From VBDM01 sp035637655 (GTDB lineage: Bacteria; Pseudomonadota; Gammaproteobacteria; Burkholderiales; SG8-39), in assembly GCA_035637655.1 (NCBI GenBank), contig DASPWT010000088.1:1-44440 (forward strand): a DNA stretch of 44,440 nucleotides, written 5' to 3'. Made by a program: the position numbers and the translations under genes. Under the pieces are notes generated by a model, which saw nothing but the letters and a program-made list of their open reading frames with translations, ran no database searches and was not told the DNA's origin. Numbering within the stretch: position 1 is the first letter of the stretch; each line of letters opens with the position of its first letter. Of the stretch, positions 27,337 to 35,564 are shown piece by piece.

Positions 27337-28482
27337 ATGGCCAAGATCGAATCGATTGCCGTAGCAACCGTCCGGGTCCCGCTGGATAACGCGACGAGCT
27401 TCGCCACGCGCACGGTTTCGGCACGAGACTACGGGCTGGTCAGGGTACGTGCAGGGGGCGTCGAGGGTATCGGATTCTGTTACGCAGGCTCTTCCGGGGG
27501 AACACTCGTTGCGCAAGCCGTGGAGCAGTTGCTTGCGCCGGGCCTGCTCGACCGTGAAAGCCTGCTCGTCGAAGGCCTTTGGCAGCGCATGTTCGAGGAA
27601 GCATTGCTGCACGGACGCGCCGGCAGCGTCATGCGCGCGATCTCGATCCTGGACTGTGCGCTTTGGGATCTGAATTCGCGCGCATCGAAACTTCCGCTTT
27701 ACAGGTATCTCGGCGCTGCGGTCGACGAGGCCGTGCCGGCGTACGCAAGCGGCGGCTACTACCTTCCGGGCAAGACGCCGAAAAAGCTCGGTGAGGAAAT
27801 GGCGGGCTACGCAAAAGACGGTTTTCGTGCCGTAAAGATGAAGGTGGGACGACTCTCTCCCAAGGAAGAGGAAGCGCGCGTAAAAGCTGCTCGCGATGCG
27901 GTTGGGCCGGATGTCGCGCTGATGCTGGATGCGAACAACGCCTGGCATGATTTGCCTACGGCGATGCGTTATATGGAGCGTTTCGAGCTCTACGACCCCT
28001 ATTGGATCGAGGAGCCGTTCTTCCCCGATGACATCGACAACCACGCACGCCTGGCGAAACTCACGCGCGTCACGGTGGCCACGGGCGAGATCGGCGCTGG
28101 GCGCTGGCATTTCAAGGAAATCCTCGATAAGGGCGCGGCGCAGATCCTGCAAGCCGACGCTCTTGTGTGCGGAGGGGTCTCTGAGTGGAGAAAAATTGCC
28201 GCTACCGCGTCGAGCTACGGCGTCACCGTCTGCCCGCACTGGTTTCATGACCTGCACGCGCAGCTTGTAGCGGCTACACCCAACGCGCGATACGTGGAGT
28301 TCTTCCCCGACGATCAAGTGCTCAATTTCCGGCGTCTCATCGATACCCAGCTCGAGACGAAAGACGGCATGCTGATTCTGCCGAAGACGCCGGGCCTCGG
28401 ATTTGGATTCGATGAAAAGGCCGTGGCGCGCTACGGGCTAAAAGACGGAAAGTCGGTCTGGAAGGTGCTGCAGGTAAAGTAG
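27337..28482 (+). CDS. Enolase-superfamily enzyme, mandelate racemase type
   Basis: 381 residues. The fold and mechanism are visible: a KMK base motif (Lys167, Lys169), metal ligands Asp198 (MLDANNAW), Glu224/Glu225 (WIEEP) and Glu251 (ATGEI), and the Asp274-His301 dyad (LQADALVCGG and CPHWFHDLH). These place it in the mandelate racemase subgroup of acid-sugar dehydratases and racemases, which abstract the alpha-proton of a carboxylate. The substrate cannot be assigned and there is no sugar-acid transport or catabolic neighbour. ATG 27337 gives the usual start. Its stop abuts the yqiA-like stop with no intervening base (convergent). Confidence 0.9.
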   Translation: MAKIESIAVATVRVPLDNATSFATRTVSARDYGLVRVRAGGVEGIGFCYAGSSGGTLVAQAVEQLLAPGLLDRESLLVEGLWQRMFEEALLHGRAGSVMRAISILDCALWDLNSRASKLPLYRYLGAAVDEAVPAYASGGYYLPGKTPKKLGEEMAGYAKDGFRAVKMKVGRLSPKEEEARVKAARDAVGPDVALMLDANNAWHDLPTAMRYMERFELYDPYWIEEPFFPDDIDNHARLAKLTRVTVATGEIGAGRWHFKEILDKGAAQILQADALVCGGVSEWRKIAATASSYGVTVCPHWFHDLHAQLVAATPNARYVEFFPDDQVLNFRRLIDTQLETKDGMLILPKTPGLGFGFDEKAVARYGLKDGKSVWKVLQVK

Positions 28483-29049
28483 TCAATCCATCCCGGCGAA
28501 TTCCAGGATCAGCGGGATTTGTTCGGGAAAGCTAGCGAGAGTGTGGTCTCCACCCTGCACGACGACTTGTTTCGCGCCTCTGTACTTCCTCACCGCTGCT
28601 CGGTAGTCGAGCACTTCGTCTCCGGTTTCGACGAGGAGCAGGTAGCGCTCGGGGTGCACTTTGATCACGAAGAGTTCCTTCCATTGGCGAAGGTGCTCTT
28701 CGGTCAGTTCGTAGCGCTCGCCCCCGTGAGAGGCTTGTTGCATGCCGAGGTAGGTGTGCAGGTCCACGTGCGGGGCGATCGCCGGATTGATCAGCACCGC
28801 CCGCACGTTGTGCTTCTCTGCAAGCCAGGTCGCGTAGAATCCGCCGAGCGAACTCCCGACTAACGTGATTTTTTCCCTCGGTTGTCGCGCTGTTTCGGCC
28901 TCGACGACCGCCACGGCCAGGTCCGGTCGGTGAGGCAACTGCGGACAGACAAACTCCGCTCCCTTGCCCCGCTCATCGAGGTATCGCTTCAAATACTGTG
29001 CTTTGCCCGACTGCGGCGAACTGTTGAAACCGTGGAGGTAGACGATCAT
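28483..29049 (-). CDS. YqiA/YcfP-like alpha/beta-hydrolase esterase
   Basis: 188-residue alpha/beta-hydrolase of the UPF0227 family: MIVYLHGFNSSPQSGKAQ at the N-terminus, the nucleophile elbow VGSSLGGFYATWLAE with its Ser, an Asp in LLVETGDEVLDYR and a His in GGDHTLASF. E. coli YqiA hydrolyses short acyl esters; the natural substrate here is unknown. The ATG overlaps the mpl stop as ATGA, so the two are translated together. Confidence 0.9.
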   Translation of the reverse strand: MIVYLHGFNSSPQSGKAQYLKRYLDERGKGAEFVCPQLPHRPDLAVAVVEAETARQPREKITLVGSSLGGFYATWLAEKHNVRAVLINPAIAPHVDLHTYLGMQQASHGGERYELTEEHLRQWKELFVIKVHPERYLLLVETGDEVLDYRAAVRKYRGAKQVVVQGGDHTLASFPEQIPLILEFAGMD

Positions 29050-30413
29050 GCCCCGGTCGCCGGGGCCGCCCGTGTGGAGAGCGAAGCGAGCAAGCGCTCA
29101 TGGATACCCCCGAACCCCCCGTTCGACATGACAAGCACCTGATCGCCGGGCTGCGCCTCGGCAACGATTGCCCCGACGAGCCGCTCCAGATCGTTCTCGA
29201 TACTCACGCGATCGCCAAGCGGTGTGAGCGCAGCCGCCGCGTCCCAGCCGAGGTTCGCGCTATAACAGAAAACCCTGTCAGCCTGCCGGAGACTCGCCGG
29301 CAGGCGGTCCTTCATCAGGCCGGCTCTCATAGTGCTGGAACGCGGCTCGAGGACGGCCAAAATGCGAGCGTTACCGACTTGGTTCCGCAGGCCTGAAACC
29401 GTCGTCGCGATGGCCGTCGGGTGGTGCGCGAAGTCATCCCAAACTGCAACACCCGCAACCGTACCCCGCAGTTCCATGCGGCGCCGGACGCCCTTGAAGC
29501 GCGCGAGGGATTCGATGGCGCGTGCCGGATCGACGCCGGCAGCCTGCGCCGCGGCGATCGCGGCAAGCGCATTCTGGAGGTTGTGCTCGCCGTGAAGGTC
29601 TAGGCGCAGGAGTCCAATGAGTCTGCCTTGATGGAATACTTCGAAGCGGCCCGGGCCGGCTGCGCTAGCGTTCCAGCCGTCCGCCACGCCAAACCGTTCC
29701 ACGGAGCTCCAGCAGCCGCGCGCCAGGACACGGTCGATCACCGGGTCGGCGCCGTTGACTATCAATTTTCCGGATCCAGGTATCGTTCGGACGAAGTGGT
29801 GAAATTGGGTCTCAATCGCTGCAAGATCGGGGAAGATATCGGCATGATCAAACTCTATATTGTTCAAAACGGCGAACCTGGGTCGGTAGTGCACCATCTT
29901 GGAACGCTTGTCGAAAAAGGCGGTATCGTATTCATCAGCTTCGATCACGAAATGGCTTTGTTTTCCTAGCGTTGCCGATACCCCAAAGTTAATCGGGATG
30001 CCCCCGATGAGGAAGCCAAGGTCCATTCCAGCATCCCTTAAAATCCAAGCCAGCATGGAGGAAGTCGTTGTTTTTCCGTGTGTCCCCGCGACTCCCAGCA
30101 CCTGCCTGCCGAACAGGGTATTCTCAGCCAGCCATTGAGGACCCGAAACGTAGCGCTCGCCTCGGTCCAAAATGACCTCCACGAGCGGGTTACCTCGGGT
30201 TACGACATTCCCGATCACCCATACGTCGGGGTTCAACACCGCTTGATCGGCACCATACCCCACGGTCAATTCGATGCCCTCCGCTTCAAGCTGCGTGCTC
30301 ATCGGCGGATAGACATTGGCGTCGCACCCGGTGACGCGGTGGCCCGCAGCCTTGGCGATCGCGGCGACCCCGCCCATGAAAGTGCCGCAGATGCCAAGTA
30401 TGTGGATGTGCAC
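29046..30413 (-). CDS. mpl: UDP-MurNAc:L-Ala-D-Glu-meso-DAP ligase Mpl
   Basis: Peptidoglycan recycling enzyme: it ligates the recovered tripeptide to UDP-MurNAc in the cytoplasm. 455 residues from GTG 30413 (VHIHILGICGTFMGG, the standard N-terminus). It has the ATP loop GVAGTHGKTTTSS, EADEYDTAFFDKRSKMVHYRP, NNIEFDHADIFPDL and WDDFAHHPTAI. The frame is open upstream to 30470 without homology. It is the first gene of a two-gene unit with yqiA; a promoter-like pair is at 30472-30499. Confidence 0.95.
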   Translation of the reverse strand: MHIHILGICGTFMGGVAAIAKAAGHRVTGCDANVYPPMSTQLEAEGIELTVGYGADQAVLNPDVWVIGNVVTRGNPLVEVILDRGERYVSGPQWLAENTLFGRQVLGVAGTHGKTTTSSMLAWILRDAGMDLGFLIGGIPINFGVSATLGKQSHFVIEADEYDTAFFDKRSKMVHYRPRFAVLNNIEFDHADIFPDLAAIETQFHHFVRTIPGSGKLIVNGADPVIDRVLARGCWSSVERFGVADGWNASAAGPGRFEVFHQGRLIGLLRLDLHGEHNLQNALAAIAAAQAAGVDPARAIESLARFKGVRRRMELRGTVAGVAVWDDFAHHPTAIATTVSGLRNQVGNARILAVLEPRSSTMRAGLMKDRLPASLRQADRVFCYSANLGWDAAAALTPLGDRVSIENDLERLVGAIVAEAQPGDQVLVMSNGGFGGIHERLLASLSTRAAPATGA

Positions 30414-30471
30414 GGGGCGGGCAGGCACGCCAGGACAGATCGCGAAGGGCGGCGGCCAAAAAAAAGGCACA

Positions 30472-30499
30472 ATTCTAGCCTACTTCGCTGCGTTTTCAG
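30472..30499 (-). promoter_or_regulatory. Candidate sigma-70 promoter for mpl-yqiA
   Basis: On the minus strand CTGAAA (30499-30494) and TAGAAT (30477-30472) are 16 bases apart, about 60 bases upstream of the mpl GTG. They match consensus at four and five of six positions. A T8 run follows in the leader. Confidence 0.4.
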
Positions 30500-30536
30500 G
30501 CTGCGGTATCATAGCCCGACTCCCACCTGTTTCTCC

Positions 30537-31151
30537 ATGCCGAAAGAAAGCAAGTTCAAGCAGCAGCAGATGCGCACGCGCATCGCTGCGGCCGCCGCAC
30601 GCATGATGGCCGAGGATGGTCTTGAAGATTTTGCCCTCGCCAAACGCAAAGCCGCCCGCCAACTGGGGGCTGAGGACACGCAGGCGCTGCCGAAAAACGA
30701 GGAGATCGAGGCGGAGCTACGGGCTTACCAGTCGCTCTATCAAGGCGAGGAACAGCGCGAGCGCATCCTCTACCTGCGCGAGCAAGCGCTCGAGGCAATG
30801 CGTCTGCTGGAGCAGTTCCGCCCTTACCTCGCGGGTGCGGTGTTGAAGGGCACGGCAGGGCGATACAGCGACATCGACCTGCAGCTGTTCACTGATGACG
30901 GCAAGTCCGTGGAGCTTTTTCTCCTGAACCGCAATATTGCGTACGATATTTCCGATCAGCGCCACTACGCGGGCGACCAGGCGCGGGCCGTGCCGGTGCT
31001 GAAGCTCGATTGGCAGGGCGTGCCAGTCAATCTGGCGATCTACACCTTGAAGGAAGAGCGCGGTACCCTAAAGACGACGTTGGCCGGTCGCCCGATCGAG
31101 CGCGCCGGGATTCAAGCCGTCACACAATTGCTCTCCCACGGGAGCAGCTAA
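30537..31151 (+). CDS. Nucleotidyltransferase-fold protein of unknown role
   Basis: 204 residues from ATG 30537. A nucleotidyltransferase-like motif KGTAGRYSDIDLQLF (Gly105, Ser111, Asp112, Asp114) is clear, but the usual third acidic residue lies in VPVNLAIYT, where I see Asn165, so catalysis is uncertain. The first 50 residues (RTRIAAAAARMMAEDGLEDF) are helical and resemble a TetR-type HTH beginning, perhaps by chance. The middle part (about 55-100) is highly charged and helical. The family is found in betaproteobacteria as uncharacterised nucleotidyltransferases. The gene stands alone between mpl (divergent) and aroQ. Codons upstream of 30537 remain open but have no homology. Confidence 0.8.
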   Translation: MPKESKFKQQQMRTRIAAAAARMMAEDGLEDFALAKRKAARQLGAEDTQALPKNEEIEAELRAYQSLYQGEEQRERILYLREQALEAMRLLEQFRPYLAGAVLKGTAGRYSDIDLQLFTDDGKSVELFLLNRNIAYDISDQRHYAGDQARAVPVLKLDWQGVPVNLAIYTLKEERGTLKTTLAGRPIERAGIQAVTQLLSHGSS

Positions 31152-31469
31152 AAGGCCCGTCTACGTTCCCGGGGGTCTGGCCGCAAGAAAAACCGGGAAA
31201 CTGCGCAGCTCCGAGCGAAATATGAGCTCTCCCGCGGCCAAAACGTGGCATGAACTGCATCGAAATATCGATAATCTTCTTGTATTTTCGGTTAACTACG
31301 TTGATTATGTTGGGTTCGGTTGCGAGCCGGTGACGCCTCCGGTATCTTTGTCGCCCTGTCAATCTCTCGCTGTTGACCCATCGGCCGTTCGGCTATATGG
31401 GCCCGCTCATTTGTAATCGAACTGCGCCGAACACTGGACAATTTCCGACATCGCCCCCAAACTTCCTTT
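31152..31469 (+). other. 318-base intergenic region upstream of aroQ
   Basis: No gene is convincing here. It is the longest non-coding stretch of the window. It holds a 7-bp inverted repeat (TTCCCGG at 31166-31172 and CCGGGAA at 31193-31199) with a loop of about 20 bases and no T run, so it is not a standard terminator. A distinctly AT-richer block lies at about 31240-31320, followed by a promoter-like pair at 31373-31399. The AT-rich block might carry a UP element or a second promoter (TTGTAT, 17 bases, GATTAT) for the aroQ-acc unit. Confidence 0.5.
31373..31399 (+). promoter_or_regulatory. Candidate sigma-70 promoter for aroQ-accBC
   Basis: TTGACC (31373-31378) and TATATG (31394-31399) are separated by 15 bases, about 70 bases upstream of the aroQ ATG. 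The -35 matches consensus at five of six positions and the -10 at four; the spacer is short. Confidence 0.4.
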
Positions 31470-31946
31470 ATGTCCAAGCCAAAACGTGCATTGGGCCTAC
31501 GTTCGCGGACGCCAAGAAGAATCCTGATCATTCACGGCCCCAATCTCGACATGCTGGGCACCCGTGAGCCCGGGATCTACGGAAAGGAATCCCTTGCGAG
31601 CATCAACGAGAGGCTCAGTCGGATTGCGAAACGCGAGGGGGCTGCCCTGGAGACTTTTCAAAGCAACCATGAGGGAGCTTTGATAGAGCGCGTGCATGTA
31701 GCGAGGAAGCAGCGAATTTCATGGATCATCGTCAACCCCGGGGGGCTGACTCACACCAGCGTGGCGTTACGCGACGCTCTGGCAGCGGTCGAGATTCCCT
31801 TTCTCGAGGTGCATCTGTCGAACATCTACTCCAGGGAGCCATTTCGGCGCCTTTCGTACTTTTCCGACCTCGCGGCCGGCACGATCTGCGGATTAGGCAG
31901 TCGGGGTTACGAGTTCGCGCTGCAGTTCGCCTTGCAGTCAAACTGA
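31470..31946 (+). CDS. aroQ: Type II 3-dehydroquinate dehydratase
   Basis: Shikimate pathway step dehydroquinate to dehydroshikimate; small dodecameric cytoplasmic enzyme. 158 residues with IIHGPNLDMLGTREPGIYG (catalytic Arg and Tyr of the lid), QSNHEGAL, VNPGGLTHTSVALRDAL and EVHLSNIYSREPFR (catalytic His and Arg). Compared with common sequences it has about 15 extra N-terminal basic residues, and the loop after EPFR reads RLSYFSD rather than HHS. ATG 31470 is chosen as the first start; a shorter start inside the basic extension is possible. The aroQ-accB-accC order is conserved. Confidence 0.94.
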   Translation: MSKPKRALGLRSRTPRRILIIHGPNLDMLGTREPGIYGKESLASINERLSRIAKREGAALETFQSNHEGALIERVHVARKQRISWIIVNPGGLTHTSVALRDALAAVEIPFLEVHLSNIYSREPFRRLSYFSDLAAGTICGLGSRGYEFALQFALQSN

Positions 31947-32027
31947 GAGCTTGTTTCGGGGTCGTTTCCGAGAGCCCCGAAACCTCGCGGAAACGGGCGG
32001 GCGTGCCCGGACCGGAAGGAGGGCAGC

Positions 32028-32498
<471 letters not shown>

Positions 32499-32510
32499 CG
32501 TAGCGGGCAT

Positions 32511-32547
32511 AAAAAAGGGAATACGCCAGGGCGCGCCTGCTATTCCC
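32511..32547 (-). terminator. Leftward-facing intrinsic terminator-like hairpin between accB and accC
   Basis: GGGAATA at 32517-32523 pairs with TATTCCC at 32541-32547. CAGG and CCTG extend the stem inside after a small asymmetric bulge, leaving a 5-base loop. On the minus strand the stem is followed directly by six Ts (32516-32511), a textbook intrinsic terminator. On the plus strand there is no T run, so it should not stop the accB-accC transcript. There is no known leftward gene here for it to serve. On the plus strand it may act as an mRNA-stabilising or processing hairpin. Confidence 0.6.
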
Positions 32548-32581
32548 ATATCAGAGGTCGTGAAAAGCCGCCCACCAAATC

Positions 32582-33946
32582 ATGTTCGAGAAAATTCTGA
32601 TTGCCAACCGCGGAGAGATCGCTCTGCGCATCCAGCGCGCATGCCGCGACATGGGCATCAAGACCGTGGTAGTGCATTCCGAAGCCGATAGCGAGGCGAA
32701 GTACGTGAAGCTCGCCGACGAATCGGTGTGTATCGGACCGGCGGCATCCAGTGCGAGCTATCTCAATATACCGGCCATCATCAGCGCGGCGGAGGTAACC
32801 GACGCCGAGGCAATTCACCCGGGCTACGGATTTCTCGCGGAAAACCCGGATTTTGCCGAACGTGTGGACAAGAGCGGCTTCGTTTTCATCGGCCCCCAGG
32901 CGGAGACCATCCGGCTGATGGGCGACAAAGTGAACGCAAAGCAAGTCATGGAAAAAGCCGGGGTGCCGTGCGTACCCGGCTCGAACGGTCCGCTGCCCGA
33001 TGCCCCGGAGGAGTCGCTCAGGATCGCGAGAAAGGTCGGTTACCCGGTCATCGTAAAAGCCGCGGGCGGAGGCGGCGGGCGTGGCATGCGTGTCGTGCAC
33101 ACGGAAGCCGCACTCAAGGGTGCGATAAGCATCACGCGGGCGGAGGCCGGGGCTGCCTTCGGCAACGCCACTGTCTATCTGGAGAAGTACCTCGAGAACC
33201 CGCGACACATCGAGGTGCAGGTGCTCGCCGACGGGCACAAGAACGTGGTCCATCTCGGTGAGCGCGATTGCTCCATGCAGCGACGGCACCAGAAGATCAT
33301 GGAGGAGGCCCCGGCACCCGAGATGACCTCGAAGCAGCGCGCGCGTATCGGCGAGCGCTGCATCGAGGCCTGCCGCAAGATCGGGTACCGCGGAGCCGGC
33401 ACTTTCGAGTATCTCTACGAAGAAGCTGAGTTCTACTTCATCGAAATGAACACACGCATCCAAGTCGAGCATCCGGTTACCGAGATGATCACCGGAGTCG
33501 ACATCGTCCAGGAGCAGATCCGCGTCGCCGCGGGCGAGAGGCTATCGGTGCGGCAGAAGGACATCGAGCTTCGCGGCCACGCGATAGAGTGCCGCATCAA
33601 TGCCGAGGACCCCTTCCGCTTCACCCCATCGCCGGGGCGCATTACGTCCTATCACCCTCCGGGGGGACCCGGCATCCGGGTCGATACGCATATTTACCAA
33701 GGCTACACGGTGCCGCCCAACTACGACTCGTTGATCGGCAAGGTCATCGCCTACGGGGAGAACCGGGATCAGGCGATCCGGCGTATGCGCATCGCGCTCT
33801 CCGAAATGGCAATCGAGGGCATCCAGACCAACATCCCGCTGCATCAGGAACTCCTGCTCGACAACCGCGTCATTAAAGGAGGGGTGAACATCCATTATCT
33901 CGAGCAGAAGCTCGCCCAACAAAAAAAGCGCGATGCCGCAAGGTAG
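32582..33946 (+). CDS. accC: Acetyl-CoA carboxylase biotin carboxylase subunit
   Basis: ATP-grasp enzyme that carboxylates biotin on AccB. 454 residues, standard length. MFEKILIANRGEIALRI at the N-terminus, the ATP loop KAAGGGGGRGMRVV, ERDCSMQRRHQKIMEEAPAP, and the catalytic EMNTRIQVEHPVTE segment are all intact, as is INAEDPFRFTPSPG. It is followed by prmA after 12 bases. Confidence 0.98.
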   Translation: MFEKILIANRGEIALRIQRACRDMGIKTVVVHSEADSEAKYVKLADESVCIGPAASSASYLNIPAIISAAEVTDAEAIHPGYGFLAENPDFAERVDKSGFVFIGPQAETIRLMGDKVNAKQVMEKAGVPCVPGSNGPLPDAPEESLRIARKVGYPVIVKAAGGGGGRGMRVVHTEAALKGAISITRAEAGAAFGNATVYLEKYLENPRHIEVQVLADGHKNVVHLGERDCSMQRRHQKIMEEAPAPEMTSKQRARIGERCIEACRKIGYRGAGTFEYLYEEAEFYFIEMNTRIQVEHPVTEMITGVDIVQEQIRVAAGERLSVRQKDIELRGHAIECRINAEDPFRFTPSPGRITSYHPPGGPGIRVDTHIYQGYTVPPNYDSLIGKVIAYGENRDQAIRRMRIALSEMAIEGIQTNIPLHQELLLDNRVIKGGVNIHYLEQKLAQQKKRDAAR

Positions 33947-33958
33947 AGGATCGAACGC

Positions 33959-34840
33959 GTGACGTTTACCGCGCTCGTCCTGGAAGTGAAAGCGGAGGAG
34001 GTTGATCCTCTCTCCGATGCGCTGCTAGCTGCGGGCGCGCTGTCAGTAAGCTGCGAGGACGCCCGGGCAGAGACTGCAGCGGAAGTGCCACACTTTGTTG
34101 GGTCGAGTGAGTCCGTCTCCTGGCCCCGGGTGAAACTCACCGCGTTGTGTAAAGTCCAACCCGAGCCCGAACAATTGCTCCTGCGCGCGTGCACTCGAGC
34201 CGGTGTCGCAGTACCGGTTCACGAGCTGCGCAGCGTTCCCGACGAGGATTGGGTCGAGAAATCGAGGGAACAGTTCGGGCCGATCCGGGTTTCGGCGCAC
34301 TTGTGGATCGTGCCGACTTGGCGCGCGCCGCCCGAGCCCGATGCGATCAACCTTGTACTCGATCCCGGGCTCGCGTTTGGTACCGGCAGCCACCCGAGCA
34401 CGCGCCTGTGCCTACAGTGGCTTGAGCGCAGCATCGCCGGCGGGGAAACAGTTCTCGACTACGGCTGCGGTTCCGGTATATTGGCGATCGCTGCCCTGAA
34501 GCTCGGCGCGCGGCGCGCAGTCGGCGTGGACATCGATCCCGGCGCCGTAGCAGCGGCCCGGGCCAACGCCCGGCGCAACGGAGTTGCCGGCGAATTCCTC
34601 GAAGGTGGCGCGCCGCTTGAGTTCGCCGCAGATGTCGTGATCGCCAATATCCTCGCCAATCCGTTGAAGCTGCTCGCTCCGATGCTCGCATCACGATGCA
34701 GGCACGGCGGACAGATTGCGCTCTCGGGAATTCTGTCGGACCAGGCAAGCGAAGTCGAGAGCTGTTACTCACCCTGGATCGCGTTCGCGCCGCCTGCCGA
34801 GGCGGAGGGCTGGGTGTGCCTCTCCGGGGTAAAGCTGTGA
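33959..34840 (+). CDS. prmA: Ribosomal protein L11 methyltransferase
   Basis: SAM-dependent trimethylation of ribosomal protein L11. 293 residues from GTG 33959, with AGAGG about 9 bases upstream. The N-terminal substrate-recruiting domain is followed by LDPGLAFGTGSHPSTRLCL, the SAM motif LDYGCGSGILAIAALKLGA, and VVIANILANPLK. Its stop overlaps the GTG of the next gene (GTGA). Location directly after accC is the common betaproteobacterial order. Confidence 0.96.
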   Translation: MTFTALVLEVKAEEVDPLSDALLAAGALSVSCEDARAETAAEVPHFVGSSESVSWPRVKLTALCKVQPEPEQLLLRACTRAGVAVPVHELRSVPDEDWVEKSREQFGPIRVSAHLWIVPTWRAPPEPDAINLVLDPGLAFGTGSHPSTRLCLQWLERSIAGGETVLDYGCGSGILAIAALKLGARRAVGVDIDPGAVAAARANARRNGVAGEFLEGGAPLEFAADVVIANILANPLKLLAPMLASRCRHGGQIALSGILSDQASEVESCYSPWIAFAPPAEAEGWVCLSGVKL

Positions 34841-35556
34841 GCATGATCACGCGTTGCCCGGCTTGCGCCACCGCGTTTCGGGTGACCGAACCACAGCTTA
34901 GTGCGCGTGCGGGCCAAGTCCGCTGTGGGCGTTGCGGCGCCCTGTTCGATGCGCTTGCCGCGTTGAGCCCGGGCCCGGCCAGCCGCCCCGCGCGGGAGGA
35001 CGCGAAAGCTGCCAGCATGGCAGTCCTGCTCGACACCGAGAGGGATGTGTCATTTGACTTCGGACCGCAGTCGCGGCTGCGTCCAAGCCGGCTGTGGTGG
35101 CTTGCGAGCGCGTTTCTGCTGCTCGCTCTCGCGGTGCAAGGCGGCTATCGCTACCGGGGCGAGATCGCGGTACTCCTTCCCGAAGCAAAGCCCCTCGTGC
35201 AGAGCATCTGCGCCGAGCTCGGGTGCGACGTACCGCTACCGCGCCGCGCGGAGTTGCTCAGTATCGAGTCTTCCGACCTGCAGGCCGACGGCACCCATCC
35301 CAGCGTGATGGTACTGACGGCAACGCTTCGGAACCGCGCCGGCTTCATCCAAGCGTTCCCCGCTTTGGAGCTGAGCCTCACCAGTACCGAGGGCCAGACT
35401 GTCGCCCGGCGCGTACTGACACCCAGGGACTACGCATCGCAGAGCACGCGATCGGAGCCCGGCTTCGCTGCCGGAAGCGAGCTCCAGATTCGGGTCTACA
35501 TCGAGGCCGCAGCACTCAAGCCTACCGGCTATCGCCTCTACCTGTTCTACTTGTAG
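34837..35556 (+). CDS. Zinc-ribbon DUF3426 membrane protein
   Basis: 239 residues. An N-terminal MJ0042-type zinc ribbon has Cys7, Cys10, Cys30 and Cys33 (RCPACATAF and VRCGRCGALFDA). A polar linker follows, then one transmembrane helix (about residues 89-108, LWWLASAFLLLALAVQGGY) and a beta-rich DUF3426 domain that would face the periplasm. Its biochemical function is unknown. The GTG at 34837 overlaps the prmA stop, with GGGG about 7 bases upstream; ATG 34843 is in frame two codons later and cannot be excluded. Confidence 0.9.
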   Translation: MSMITRCPACATAFRVTEPQLSARAGQVRCGRCGALFDALAALSPGPASRPAREDAKAASMAVLLDTERDVSFDFGPQSRLRPSRLWWLASAFLLLALAVQGGYRYRGEIAVLLPEAKPLVQSICAELGCDVPLPRRAELLSIESSDLQADGTHPSVMVLTATLRNRAGFIQAFPALELSLTSTEGQTVARRVLTPRDYASQSTRSEPGFAAGSELQIRVYIEAAALKPTGYRLYLFYL

Positions 35557-35564
35557 GAAACCCC

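Noticed and set aside
31160..31200. Intrinsic terminator after the nucleotidyltransferase gene
   Set aside because: The 7-bp inverted repeat has a loop of about 20 bases and no T tract.
32540..33472. Leftward reading frame of 310 codons opposite accC
   Set aside because: AccC is intact on the other strand; the antisense frame has no homology. The leftward terminator just after it was considered as support, but no ribosome-binding site or domain was seen.
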